In this document: piece after piece, positions 1-9,323 of the stretch
Layout: every line of letters begins with the position of its first letter
Position numbering within the stretch: the first letter of the stretch is position 1
NCBI RefSeq assembly: GCF_035668035.1
Contig: NZ_JAYMYJ010000090.1
Span: forward strand, 1 to 64,000
DNA length: 64,000 bases
Reading direction: 5' to 3'
From: Thiothrix phosphatis
GTDB taxonomy: Bacteria > Pseudomonadota > Gammaproteobacteria > Thiotrichales > Thiotrichaceae
The notes under the pieces: model-generated
Databases searched by the model: none
What the model saw: only the letters and a program-made list of their open reading frames with translations
Told to the model about the DNA's origin: nothing
Program-made: the position numbers and the translations under genes

Positions 1-719
1 TAGCATTTGATAGCAGCGTTGATGGACTTGATATTGCGGTTTTCTTCCAGAAAATGGCCGGTCTGCACAAACATACCGCCAGAACCGCACGCCGGGTCAT
101 GGATAATGCCGTGATCCGGCTGGATCAGGTTCACGATCAGTTGCACCAGTGCGGGTGGGGTGAAGAATTCGCCGCCTTCCTGCGCGCCTGCGCCATCCAT
201 GGAAAACTTCATCAGGAAGAATTCGTAAATGCGCCCGAACACATCCCCGGTCAGTTTTTTCACACTGTCCTTGTTGAACACACGGATAAGTTCACGAAGC
301 AAGGCGTCGCCGCGTTCCTGATCACCCATTTCCTGATAGTTTTTGGGCAGAACCCCCGCCAGTTCAGGGTTTTCCGCCTCAATCAGGCGCATCGCTTCGT
401 TGACAGCTGAACTGATGGTTTCACCTTCCGGCAAGTTGGCGAGATACTCATAGCGCGCTGTTTCGGGGATGAAAATGGCACCTTCCGCCTTGAATTGTTC
501 CTTGCCTGACTCTTTGCGGGTGCGCCCCGGCGCGAGTGGCGGTAGGTTTTTCTCGACGCGCTCCCTGGCCTGTTCAAATCGGTTCTGCGCATAGCGCAAC
601 AGGATCAAGCCCAGTACCGGGTCTTTATACTCGGCAGCGGTTAGCTTGGAGGTGGCGCGCAGGGTGTTGGCGCTGTCCCACAGTTCGGTTTCCAGTTGTT
701 TGATCTGTTTCTGGTTCAA
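1..719 (-). CDS. hsdM: Type I restriction-modification DNA methyltransferase subunit HsdM, N-terminal part (cut by window edge)
   Basis: This is the modification subunit of a type I R-M system, which methylates adenine using SAM together with HsdS. The visible ~239 codons contain the helical HsdM N-terminal domain (LNQKQIKQLETELWDSAN), then GGEFFTPPALVQLIV near residue 190 and the SAM-binding motif DPACGSGGMF near residue 210. The catalytic NPPF/Y motif lies beyond the left edge. I chose TTG at 719 because family homology begins there. An in-frame ATG at 764 would add 15 residues unlike the family. The gene is divergent from purL across about 160 bases. HsdS and HsdR are not in the window, so whether the system is complete cannot be judged. 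Confidence 0.92.
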   Translation of the reverse strand, partial: MNQKQIKQLETELWDSANTLRATSKLTAAEYKDPVLGLILLRYAQNRFEQARERVEKNLPPLAPGRTRKESGKEQFKAEGAIFIPETARYEYLANLPEGETISSAVNEAMRLIEAENPELAGVLPKNYQEMGDQERGDALLRELIRVFNKDSVKKLTGDVFGRIYEFFLMKFSMDGAGAQEGGEFFTPPALVQLIVNLIQPDHGIIHDPACGSGGMFVQTGHFLEENRNIKSINAAIKC

Positions 720-880
720 GGGATGTTTCCGGGGGTAATTCAGGTGAAGGGGGAATGTAAGCATTTGGCGGCGGCTTGCCAACCTTGTTGGGGGGCAATT
801 TGCATAACGGCTGTTCTATAACCTGACGCGGCTTTCGGCTATCATACCCTCTTGATGAACTGCCCAGTTGGTTGAACCCT

Positions 881-3800
881 ATGCTGATCCTCCCCGGTAG
901 TGTTGCCCTCTCTGACTCCCGCTGTCTCAAACTGTTAAACGCATTGCAGGCCGCCGTCCCCACGGTCACTGGCCTGCAAGCCGAATATACCCATTTTGTG
1001 CGCACATCACGCGAACTGAGCGCAGAGGAGCACGCCCGCCTGCAAACCTTGCTGACCTATGAGGAACGCCAGGGCAGCCATGATTTCAGTGGGACGTTGT
1101 TGCTGGTCACGCCGCGTGCCGGGACGATTTCGCCGTGGTCGAGCAAGGCGACCGACATCGCCCACAATTGCGGCCTGACCATGGTGGAACGGATTGAGCG
1201 TGGCGTCGCTTATGATGTCCAGGCCAGTGCAACGCTTTCCGATGCGGAACGCGGCCAGCTCGCCGGGCTGCTGCATGACCGGATGACGGAAATGGTGCTG
1301 GCCGACATGCAGGACGCCGTGGTGCTGTTCAGTGAGGCCGAGCCCGCGCCGCTGCGTCATGTGGACATTTCCGGCGATGCAGTGGCGGCGTTGCAGCAGG
1401 CCAACCTGGAGTGGGGGCTGGCGCTTTCCCCGGACGAAATCGACTATCTGGCTGAAAATTATGCCGAACTGGGGCGCAACCCGACTGACGTGGAACTGAT
1501 GATGTTCGCGCAGGCCAACTCGGAACATTGCCGCCACAAGATTTTCAACGCGGCCTGGATCATTGATGGCCATGAACAGCCCAAGTCGCTGTTCGGCATG
1601 ATCCGCAACACCTACCAGCATGCGCCGGAAGGCATCTTGTCCGCCTACAAGGACAACGCTTCGGTCATTGAAGGGCCGTTGGCGACCCGCTTCCTGACGG
1701 ATGTGAAGACGGGTGAATACCACTACACCAATGAGCCGGTGCATATCCTGATGAAGGTGGAAACCCACAACCATCCGACTGCGATTTCACCATTCCCCGG
1801 CGCTGCGACCGGCTCTGGCGGCGAAATCCGCGACGAAGGCGCCACCGGCAACGGCTCCAAGCCCAAGGCCGGGCTGTGCGGTTTCTCGGTGTCCAACCTG
1901 CGCATCCCGGGTTACGAACAGCCGTGGGAGCACGATTTCGGCAAACCAGACCGGATTGTGTCCGCCCTTGGCATCATGATCGACGGGCCGATTGGCGCCG
2001 CGGCTTTCAACAATGAATTTGGCCGCCCCAATATTGCAGGTTATTTCCGCACCTTTGAAATGCAGGCTCCCGGCGCGAAAGGGCTGGAGCTGCGCGGTTA
2101 CCACAAGCCGATCATGATTGCAGGCGGCCTGGGCAATATCCGTGAAGGCAATATTGAAAAGCAGCCATTGCCGGAGGGGACGCCGCTGGTGGTGCTGGGC
2201 GGCCCGGTGATGCTGATCGGCCTTGGCGGTGGGGCGGCATCCTCGATGGCCAGCGGCTCGAGTGCGGAAAACCTCGATTTCGCCTCCGTGCAGCGCGGCA
2301 ACCCGGAAATGCAGCGCCGTTGCCAGGAAGTCATTGACCGTTGTGTGGCGCTGGGCGCTGACAACCCGATCCTGTCCATCCATGACGTGGGCGCGGGCGG
2401 CATTTCCAACGCCATCCCTGAAATCATCAACGACGCCGGGCGCGGCGGGCGGATTGAGCTGCGCACCGTGCCCAACGACGAGCCGGGCATGTCGCCGATG
2501 GAAATCTGGAGCAATGAATCGCAGGAACGCTACGTGCTGGCGGTCGCCGAAGAGCGCCTGGACGCCTTCCGTGAGCTGTGCGAGCGTGAACGCGCCATCT
2601 ATGCGGTGGTTGGCACGGCGACCAAGGAACAGCAGCTCCTGGTCGGGGATTCCCTGTTCGACAATAACCCGGTCGACCTGCCCATGAATGTGCTGTTGGG
2701 CAAGCCGCCGAAAATGCTGCGCGATGTGCGCCATCAGACCTTCCACAAGCCGGAACTTGACCTCAGCCAGATTGGGCTGGCCGACGCCATTGAGCGCGTG
2801 CTGCGCTTGCCGACGGTGGCGTCCAAGTCTTTCCTCATCACCATTGGCGACCGCACGGTGACGGGCATGGTGGCGCGCGACCAGATGGTGGGGCCGTGGC
2901 AGGTGCCGGTGGCGGATGTGGCGGTGACCGCCGCCGATTACGCCTCGAATTATGGTGAGGCAATGGCGATGGGCGAGCGCACACCGGTGGCGCTGGTGAA
3001 TCCGGCGGCCTCCGGGCGGATGGCGATTGGCGAAGCCATCACCAATCTTGCGGCGGCGGATATTGCCGACATCCGCCACATCCGCTTGTCCGCCAACTGG
3101 ATGGCGGCGGCGGGTTATCCGGGGGAAGACGCCGCCTTGTTTGACACGGTGAAGGCGGTGGGCGAAGACCTGTGTCCGCGCCTGGGCCTCGCCATTCCGG
3201 TGGGCAAGGACTCCCTGTCGATGAAAACCGTCTGGCGGCAGCATGACGAAGACCGTGAAATGGCGGCACCGTTGTCGCTGATCGTGTCGGCTTTTGCGCC
3301 AGTGCAGGACATCCGCAAGACCCTGACCCCGCAACTGTGCACCGATCAGGGCGATACGGATCTGATCCTGGTTGACCTGGGCAAGGGCAAAAACCGTCTG
3401 GCGGCGTCCGCGCTGGCGCAGGTGTACGGGCAGGTCGGGCATTACGCGCCTGATCTGGATAACCCGGATGCGCTCAAGGCGTTTTTCGGCGTTATCCAGG
3501 AGTTGCGCACTGAAGGCCTGATCCTGGCCTACCATGACCGTTCTGACGGCGGGTTGCTGGCGACCTTGGCGGAAATGAGCTTCGCCGGGCATGTCGGCCT
3601 CACCGCCCGCATTGGCCTGCTGGACGATGCATTGCTGCCTGCGCTGTTCAGTGAGGAACTGGGGGCGGTGCTGCAAGTGCGCCACTGCGATACGGATGCG
3701 GTGCTGGAGGCTTTCCGTGAGGCCGGGCTGGCGCATTGCGCCCATGTCATCGGTGAACTCAACGACAGCGATGAACTGGTGCTGACCTTCGCCCATGAAG

Positions 3801-4777
3801 AGGCCTACCGTGCTCCCCGCGCCCGCTTGCAGAAAATCTGGGCGGAAACCAGCTACCGGATGCAGGCGTTGCGTGACAATGCCGATTGCGCCGCCCAGGA
3901 GTTTGAACGCCTGGATGACGTGCGCGACCCTGGATTGCCGTTCAGCCTCAGCTACGAGCCGGATGCGGATGTGGCCGCGCCTTATATCAGGACGGGCGTG
4001 CGCCCTGCGGTGGCGATCCTGCGCGAACAGGGCGTCAATGGCCAGGTGGAAATGGCGGCCGCTTTTGACCGCGCCGGTTTCAAGGCGGTTGACGTGCACA
4101 TGACCGACCTTATCAGCGGGCGCGTCAACCTCCGGGATTTCAAGGGGCTGGCGGCTTGCGGCGGCTTTTCTTATGGCGATGTGCTGGGGGCGGGCGGCGG
4201 TTGGGCGAAAACCATCCTGATGAACCCACTGGTCAGCGATGAGTTCGCCGCTTTCTTTGCCCGTGGCGATTCCTTCGGGCTGGGGGTGTGCAACGGTTGC
4301 CAGATGTTCTCGCAATTGCGCGGCATGATTCCGGGCGCGGCGCACTGGCCGCGTTTCTACCGCAACCGTTCCGAACAGTTTGAGGCGCGCTACGCGGCGG
4401 TGGAGGTGCTGAAATCGCCGTCGCTGTTCCTGCAAGGGATGGAAGGCTCACGCCTGCCGATCGCCGTTGCGCATGGCGAAGGCCGCGCGGTGTTTGATGT
4501 TGGCGTCAATCCGGCGGATGTGCTGGCGGAAGGGCTGGTCGGGTTGCGTTACATCGGCAATTCCGGCGAGGCCACCGAGCATTATCCGGAAAACCCGAAC
4601 GGTTCGCCGCTGGGGATTACCGGCGTGACCACGGCTGATGGGCGCTTCACCATCATGATGCCGCATCCTGAGCGGCTGTTCCGCGCCGTGCAGCATTCGT
4701 GGAAACCGGCGGGCGCACTGGGTGAGGACGGCGCATGGCTGCGGATGTTCCGGAATGCGCGGGTGTGGGTTGGCTGA
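881..4777 (+). CDS. purL: Phosphoribosylformylglycinamidine synthase (FGAM synthase, PurL, large fused type)
   Basis: This enzyme catalyses step 4 of purine biosynthesis, FGAR + Gln + ATP to FGAM, in the cytosol. At 1298 residues it matches the single-chain gammaproteobacterial form. In order there is an N-terminal PurS-like domain (GTISPWSSKATDIAHNCGL), a linker with NSEHCRHKIFN, two AIRS/PurM-like ATPase halves (KVETHNHPTAISPFPGAATG) and a C-terminal glutaminase with the nucleophile in GLGVCNGCQMFSQL and the His/Glu pair in MMPHPERLF. I preferred ATG 881 (MLILPGSVALSDSR), which aligns with E. coli PurL, over TTG 872 just upstream. The gene appears monocistronic: it faces hsdM upstream and converges on the Uma2 gene downstream. 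Confidence 0.98.
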   Translation: MLILPGSVALSDSRCLKLLNALQAAVPTVTGLQAEYTHFVRTSRELSAEEHARLQTLLTYEERQGSHDFSGTLLLVTPRAGTISPWSSKATDIAHNCGLTMVERIERGVAYDVQASATLSDAERGQLAGLLHDRMTEMVLADMQDAVVLFSEAEPAPLRHVDISGDAVAALQQANLEWGLALSPDEIDYLAENYAELGRNPTDVELMMFAQANSEHCRHKIFNAAWIIDGHEQPKSLFGMIRNTYQHAPEGILSAYKDNASVIEGPLATRFLTDVKTGEYHYTNEPVHILMKVETHNHPTAISPFPGAATGSGGEIRDEGATGNGSKPKAGLCGFSVSNLRIPGYEQPWEHDFGKPDRIVSALGIMIDGPIGAAAFNNEFGRPNIAGYFRTFEMQAPGAKGLELRGYHKPIMIAGGLGNIREGNIEKQPLPEGTPLVVLGGPVMLIGLGGGAASSMASGSSAENLDFASVQRGNPEMQRRCQEVIDRCVALGADNPILSIHDVGAGGISNAIPEIINDAGRGGRIELRTVPNDEPGMSPMEIWSNESQERYVLAVAEERLDAFRELCERERAIYAVVGTATKEQQLLVGDSLFDNNPVDLPMNVLLGKPPKMLRDVRHQTFHKPELDLSQIGLADAIERVLRLPTVASKSFLITIGDRTVTGMVARDQMVGPWQVPVADVAVTAADYASNYGEAMAMGERTPVALVNPAASGRMAIGEAITNLAAADIADIRHIRLSANWMAAAGYPGEDAALFDTVKAVGEDLCPRLGLAIPVGKDSLSMKTVWRQHDEDREMAAPLSLIVSAFAPVQDIRKTLTPQLCTDQGDTDLILVDLGKGKNRLAASALAQVYGQVGHYAPDLDNPDALKAFFGVIQELRTEGLILAYHDRSDGGLLATLAEMSFAGHVGLTARIGLLDDALLPALFSEELGAVLQVRHCDTDAVLEAFREAGLAHCAHVIGELNDSDELVLTFAHEEAYRAPRARLQKIWAETSYRMQALRDNADCAAQEFERLDDVRDPGLPFSLSYEPDADVAAPYIRTGVRPAVAILREQGVNGQVEMAAAFDRAGFKAVDVHMTDLISGRVNLRDFKGLAACGGFSYGDVLGAGGGWAKTILMNPLVSDEFAAFFARGDSFGLGVCNGCQMFSQLRGMIPGAAHWPRFYRNRSEQFEARYAAVEVLKSPSLFLQGMEGSRLPIAVAHGEGRAVFDVGVNPADVLAEGLVGLRYIGNSGEATEHYPENPNGSPLGITGVTTADGRFTIMMPHPERLFRAVQHSWKPAGALGEDGAWLRMFRNARVWVG

Positions 4778-4806
4778 ATGCTTAAGTTAGGCGATATTGT
4801 TGCGCT

Positions 4807-5391
4807 TTAATTATGGCCATTTAAATTGACGCCAAAATAGACCGTTTGCAGGCTTAGTGTCATATCAAGGCAGGGCAGGCTGATTTCATCCTTCAGCCTG
4901 TCAAACTGATGCAAATCCCAGCCGCCTTCAGCATTGCGGGTCAGCATGTCCACCAGCGGTTTGTCCTGCGCCACGATCAGGTAGGCTTGCAGTGAAGGGA
5001 TCGTTTGATAAGCCAGCGCCTTTTCCAGGTAGTCCTTGCGGATGGTGGAGTCGGATGAGACTTCGACGATCAGGCAGGGTTTTTCCAGATAATATTCGTC
5101 CGCGTTGTCGTCTTCTGCACAACCCACCACCACATCTGGGTAGTAATAGGTTTTGCGCTGCGTGGAGGCGCGGACTTTCAGATCCCCCATGAACGCCTCA
5201 CATTGGCCGCCGCTGTTATCCATGAAAGCACGGTAGCAATTGCCTGCAATGCGGTTGTGCCGCTTGCTTGCGCCCGCCATCGAGTAAATTCGTCCGTCTA
5301 TGTATTCATGGCGTTCTTCGGCAAATTTCTCCCCTTCCAGATATTCTGCTTCGGTAATGTAATGGTCTTCTTGCTGTTTTGTCACGGACAT
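4807..5391 (-). CDS. Uma2-family (DUF820) PD-(D/E)XK nuclease-fold protein
   Basis: This 194-residue protein belongs to the Uma2/DUF820 family, which is abundant in cyanobacteria and filamentous sulfur bacteria and has a restriction-endonuclease fold but no settled function. The PD-(D/E)XK-like pattern is visible as YYYPDVVVG, then CLIVEVSSDSTIRKDYLEKA (D, E-x-S, then K). I chose ATG 5391 (MSVTKQQEDHYITEAEYLEG) because family homology starts there; the open frame upstream continues into unrelated sequence. It follows the SWIM-domain gene on the same strand after 64 bases and may share its transcript. Its stop converges on purL 30 bases away with no obvious terminator between them. Confidence 0.85.
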   Translation of the reverse strand: MSVTKQQEDHYITEAEYLEGEKFAEERHEYIDGRIYSMAGASKRHNRIAGNCYRAFMDNSGGQCEAFMGDLKVRASTQRKTYYYPDVVVGCAEDDNADEYYLEKPCLIVEVSSDSTIRKDYLEKALAYQTIPSLQAYLIVAQDKPLVDMLTRNAEGGWDLHQFDRLKDEISLPCLDMTLSLQTVYFGVNLNGHN

Positions 5392-5455
5392 GGGCGTGGC
5401 CTCCCGCTCTTGCTTTGACAAAGCATAACATCCGGCGGAAAGCTCGGGAATTTGC

Positions 5456-7147
5456 TCATGTCTTAAACACCTTGGTGAACATTTCCAGCATGGCTTTGCG
5501 CGTCTTGTAGCGGGTGCGGAAATCTGCCACCAGGTTGTTCGCCATGTTTTGGCCATTGGGCATCTTGGCCAGGATTTTCAGGTCGTTGACCGTCTGTTCA
5601 TAGGCATGCCGTCCGGTGTTGTTGCGGAGGTAGTCGCAAATCTGGCTGGCGTAGGCGACAGTAATTTCCTGCGGGAAAGCGGTCGCCAGCAGTTGCGCAT
5701 ATTTTTTGAATAATGTGTGGGTTTGTCCTGGTATGGGCGCGGGCTGGGTGACCAGGGCGTACAGGGCCGGGAGGTCGTTTTCTTCCTCCAGCAGGTTGGC
5801 ACGGGCAGGGTCAAAGCCGCGCGCGGCGGGGATCATGGCGTACAGGCGCTGGCGGACTTCTGGCCATTCATCTGGGGAATAGGCGGCCTTTAGCTGGCGA
5901 TAGTATTCCAGTGAAAACTGATTGTTCTGGAACAGCCATTCCAGTTCGCTGCGGATGGCGGGCGGTTCATTGAGCTGGTAGGCAATTTCCAGCAAGCGGA
6001 CACGCCAGCGGTTGAGGATGCCGGGAAGGCTTTGCTGTTCAGCCAGCCTGACGCCTTCCAGCAGCAACTGGCGGGCTTTGGCGAAATCTTTGGTGTCAAT
6101 GGCCTGTTGGACTGCCGTATCCCGGAAATCAGGGATTTCCAGGTGGGCGGATGTCAGCGTGTCCAGCTCATCCTGCCTGCCCCAGGCTTTGAGCAATTTC
6201 AGTTGCAGGCGTAACAGGTAATCCCGTCCCCAGCCGATGGGGGTTGCCCTGATCTGCTGGTCAAGCACCTGCAAATAAGCATCCTGATAGGCGCGGTTGT
6301 CCGCCGTCCAGGTTTCCAGCAGCTCGGTGAAAATGCCTTCCAGCCCATATTCGCTGTATTGCTTGTCAAAACTGGCAGCGAGCACTTGCTGGAACAGTTG
6401 CTCTTGGCGTTCGGCGGGCAGCAGGCGGTAGGGTTTGGCGAGAATGGCTTTAACACCATACATCAGGTCGCCGAGCCCGCCATCCGAGTCGTCAATCTGG
6501 TTGGCGATGTCCGCAATGCTGCGGGCGATGGCAAAGCCCGCGTCGATGCTACCGGCAGGTTCAAGGGGTGACTGTTGCAGCGTGTCCAGCAGTTCCTGCG
6601 CTTCGTCCACGAAGTTGTTTGCCTCTTCATAGTCAATGAAGCCGTGCTGGAAATGACGGCGTGCCAGATGGCTGAACATTTGCTGGTATTGTTTGGCGAT
6701 ATTTTCCCCGCCGGAAACAACTGGCTGGAAGCGCAGCAGGAATTTGTCCAACAGGGCGCGGTCGCCATGCAATTGCTGGCGGATGTAGGCTTCCAAGTCT
6801 TCGCGTTTGATGGTTTTCAGTGTCTGGTCAAGCTGTTCGCGTTTGCTGGGGGCGCTGGCGGCTGTAGCCTGGCCCGTGGCGGATGTTTGCCGACGGGCGC
6901 GGATATTGAGCAGGGTCGCCACCACATGTTTGCAAACCGGGCCGTAATCATACGGGCAGGAGCATGACCAGTCAGTCACTGTGTCGCCATCCAACTGGAT
7001 TTCCACGTCGTAAGTCTCGGTGCCTTCAACGTAGGCTTGCCAGAATTCAGGTTCGGTTTCTTCCAAATCCAGGACAAAGGCGGTATAGCCTTGACCCCGT
7101 TGCAGGATGGCGTGGTCAACAGATGTTTCCAGATTGTTCAGTTTCAT
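5456..7147 (-). CDS. SWIM zinc-finger domain protein
   Basis: This 563-residue protein carries an N-terminal SWIM zinc finger near residues 50-70 (CSCPYDYGPVCKHVVATLL, the CxCxnCxH signature). The rest is largely helical and repeat-like, rich in Leu/Ala/Gln, and resembles the tetratricopeptide-like tails of bacterial SWIM proteins. SWIM domains bind zinc and are associated with DNA or protein binding. The specific role here is unknown. ATG 7147 (MKLNNLETSVDHAILQRG) was chosen over an ATG eight codons upstream because the family begins with this segment. The gene lies directly upstream of the Uma2-type gene and is divergent from the DUF3025 gene. Confidence 0.8.
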   Translation of the reverse strand: MKLNNLETSVDHAILQRGQGYTAFVLDLEETEPEFWQAYVEGTETYDVEIQLDGDTVTDWSCSCPYDYGPVCKHVVATLLNIRARRQTSATGQATAASAPSKREQLDQTLKTIKREDLEAYIRQQLHGDRALLDKFLLRFQPVVSGGENIAKQYQQMFSHLARRHFQHGFIDYEEANNFVDEAQELLDTLQQSPLEPAGSIDAGFAIARSIADIANQIDDSDGGLGDLMYGVKAILAKPYRLLPAERQEQLFQQVLAASFDKQYSEYGLEGIFTELLETWTADNRAYQDAYLQVLDQQIRATPIGWGRDYLLRLQLKLLKAWGRQDELDTLTSAHLEIPDFRDTAVQQAIDTKDFAKARQLLLEGVRLAEQQSLPGILNRWRVRLLEIAYQLNEPPAIRSELEWLFQNNQFSLEYYRQLKAAYSPDEWPEVRQRLYAMIPAARGFDPARANLLEEENDLPALYALVTQPAPIPGQTHTLFKKYAQLLATAFPQEITVAYASQICDYLRNNTGRHAYEQTVNDLKILAKMPNGQNMANNLVADFRTRYKTRKAMLEMFTKVFKT

Positions 7148-7277
7148 GGCGCGCCAAGGGAGGTGGTTCAATTCTGAGTGATTGTAGCGGATGCGGAGGG
7201 CTTCTGTGTGTTCCGGGTCTGCCTGCCGCCAGCATTTGCGTTAAACTCACCCTCATTTTGGGTGGTGGCGAGAGGCG

Positions 7278-8096
7278 ATGGCCGATTTCTGGAATCCTGT
7301 TTTTGACAGTCTGCATCCCTGCTTCCGGCAGTTGCAAAATATCCGTTGTTGGCAGGAACAGGCGGAATGGCCTGAGGTTGAAATGCTGACCCGTTTGCTG
7401 CCCGCTGGTTTATGCGCGCAGTCCGGCCAACCGATCCGTTTTTTGCCGCAGGATGGGACTTTGCCGTTTCCGGAACTTTACTACGAAGAGCGGATTTTTC
7501 AGCACGGCATCGTCGCCACCCGTCCCAACTGGCATGATTTCTTCAATGCGTTGATGTGGGCGCTGTATCCGCAAACCAAGGTGATGGTCAATGCGCTGCA
7601 TGCCACCGACATCATGCGGCATGGCCAGCCGCGCACTTCGCAGCGGGATGCGCTGACGGTGTTGGATGAAAGCGGCGTGGTGGTCGCCGCCAGCCGCCGC
7701 GACCTGTTGCAACTGGCGCTGGATTTCAGTTGGGAAGCCCTTTTTTGGCAAGAGCGCGCTGCATGGCGGCGGGAAATCGCTTGCTTTGTCCTGGGTCACG
7801 CCACCTTGGAGAAGCTGCTCACGCCGTATGTCGGCCTGACCGCGCATGCTTTGTTGGTGGCGGTGGAACCGGCGTTTTTTGGTTTGGCGCTGGCGCAGCA
7901 ACAGGCGTATCTGGATGGGGTGATGGCCGCCAGCCTGCAACAAGGCGGGTTGCTTTCACCTGCGGGGCTTAATCCGTTCCCGCTCTTGGGCGTGCCTGGT
8001 TGGTGGGCTAATGATGCACCGGCGTTTTATCACAATGAGCGTTATTTCCGGGCGAAGACGCGTGAACGGAAGGCGCAAATTATTGCAGCGTACTGA
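7278..8096 (+). CDS. DUF3025 family protein
   Basis: This 272-residue protein resembles the proteobacterial DUF3025 family (YEERIFQHGIVATRPNWHDF, then FNALMWALYPQTKVMVNALH and RGQPRTSQRDALTVLDESG-like motifs). Members are soluble proteins of about 270-300 residues with no known activity. There is no signal peptide or membrane helix. Conserved His, Arg and Asp residues in the centre suggest an enzyme, but no reaction can be assigned. The ATG follows a GAGAGG ribosome-binding site (7269-7274). Its 3' end overlaps the convergent VWA gene by 17 bases. Confidence 0.8.
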   Translation: MADFWNPVFDSLHPCFRQLQNIRCWQEQAEWPEVEMLTRLLPAGLCAQSGQPIRFLPQDGTLPFPELYYEERIFQHGIVATRPNWHDFFNALMWALYPQTKVMVNALHATDIMRHGQPRTSQRDALTVLDESGVVVAASRRDLLQLALDFSWEALFWQERAAWRREIACFVLGHATLEKLLTPYVGLTAHALLVAVEPAFFGLALAQQQAYLDGVMAASLQQGGLLSPAGLNPFPLLGVPGWWANDAPAFYHNERYFRAKTRERKAQIIAAY

Positions 8097-9231
8097 ACTG
8101 GAATGTATGGCTGGTTTCGGCGTCGGCGGTGACTTCCAGGCGTGCTTCCTGGGTTTCTTTGCCAAAACTGGCCTTGATGCGGTAAGAGCCGATTGGCAAG
8201 GTGTCGCTGATTTTGGATTTGAACAGGTGGCCGGAGAGGTAGTCGTCAGCGGGCGAGTACAGTGTGAAATTGGCGTCCACCGCCTGTTGCTGGGAGCCTT
8301 GCGCCTCCAGTAGCAATGTGCCCATTGGGCCTAAGTCGAAATGCTGGTCGATGGTTTGCCCTGGATTGATATGGATGGTTTTGACTTGTTTGATGGTTTT
8401 CCAAAGCATGCTGACCTGATAGTCACCGGGGGGGAGGGGCTGGCTGGCTTCGGTGCGGGCGGTAAACTCGGTGATGTAATCGCCATCGCCGCTGTAGATC
8501 AGGAAACTGGCGGGCAGGTTTGTCTCGTGGCCATTGGCTCCAGCACTCAGGCGCAGGATGCCTGATGTCTTGTCGGGCGGCGTGGCATGGGTTTGTTCCG
8601 TTGTTTGGAGGGTTTGCCGAAGCTGTCCGGCGAATTGCCCTGCATCCTGAATCCTGGCGAAGCGTCCGCCGCTGGTTTCCGCCAAGCAGCGCAGGCTGCT
8701 GTTTTCTGTGTCCTGTAAGGAAAGGACATGGATGTGGATGTCGGGATGCGTCGTTTTCAGGTGTTCGGCTGTGGCGCAGGGGTCGCCGCCGCAGCTTTCC
8801 GGGCCGTCACTGACCAGCAGGATGTCGCCAGACCCATCCAGCAGATTGGCGGCCTGTCCCAACGCAGCGCTGATAGGGGAGCGCCCGTAAGGTGCAATGC
8901 TGTTGATTTTTTGCGACAGGGCGGGCGCATCCATTTCACCAGGGCTGGCGATCACATTGATGTCGTTGCAAGCTGATTTGCGGTGGTTGCCATAAGTCAC
9001 CAAGCCAATGGCGCTTGTTTCTGGTTGTTGCATCAGCAGGGTATGCAGCCCGTTACGCGCCAGGACTATTTTGTGTGTGTCACCCGCTTTCCCCCACATG
9101 CTGTTGGATGCGTCCAGCACGATGACCAGTCCGGTTGGTTCCGCTGCCAGCGGATGCACAGGTGTTGCCCCCGCCATGATGGCGATGACGAAACTGATGG
9201 TTTTCAGTATTTTGGAGAGTCCGCTGTCCAT
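8080..9231 (-). CDS. Periplasmic/secreted von Willebrand factor A domain protein
   Basis: This 383-residue protein has an N-terminal signal peptide (hydrophobic residues about 8-30, cleavage probably after HPLAA). A VWA domain follows at about residues 33-200, with the MIDAS motif DASNS at 40-44 and the supporting LVSDGPESCGGDP segment. The C-terminal ~170 residues look like two beta-sandwich or carboxypeptidase-regulatory-like repeats (PPGDYQVSMLWK, LPIGSYRIKASFG). VWA proteins bind partners through a divalent metal. The two C-terminal modules may face an envelope or extracellular ligand, which is inference. It is convergent with the DUF3025 gene (17-base overlap) and divergent from the DUF5362-like gene. 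Confidence 0.82.
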   Translation of the reverse strand: MDSGLSKILKTISFVIAIMAGATPVHPLAAEPTGLVIVLDASNSMWGKAGDTHKIVLARNGLHTLLMQQPETSAIGLVTYGNHRKSACNDINVIASPGEMDAPALSQKINSIAPYGRSPISAALGQAANLLDGSGDILLVSDGPESCGGDPCATAEHLKTTHPDIHIHVLSLQDTENSSLRCLAETSGGRFARIQDAGQFAGQLRQTLQTTEQTHATPPDKTSGILRLSAGANGHETNLPASFLIYSGDGDYITEFTARTEASQPLPPGDYQVSMLWKTIKQVKTIHINPGQTIDQHFDLGPMGTLLLEAQGSQQQAVDANFTLYSPADDYLSGHLFKSKISDTLPIGSYRIKASFGKETQEARLEVTADAETSHTFQFSTLQ

Positions 9232-9323
9232 GCCAGCAGCGTAATATGCCTTGGCGAAGAAAGTATGTTTTTGCTGGCGTTTAATGCTAAATTGGGCGTT
9301 TTTTACGATAAAAGGAAAACAAA

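Noticed and set aside
1787..4435. 882-codon open frame antisense to purL
   Set aside because: It lies wholly inside purL on the other strand, has low-complexity His/Arg/Gln-rich translation and no family motif. It is a GC-rich shadow frame.
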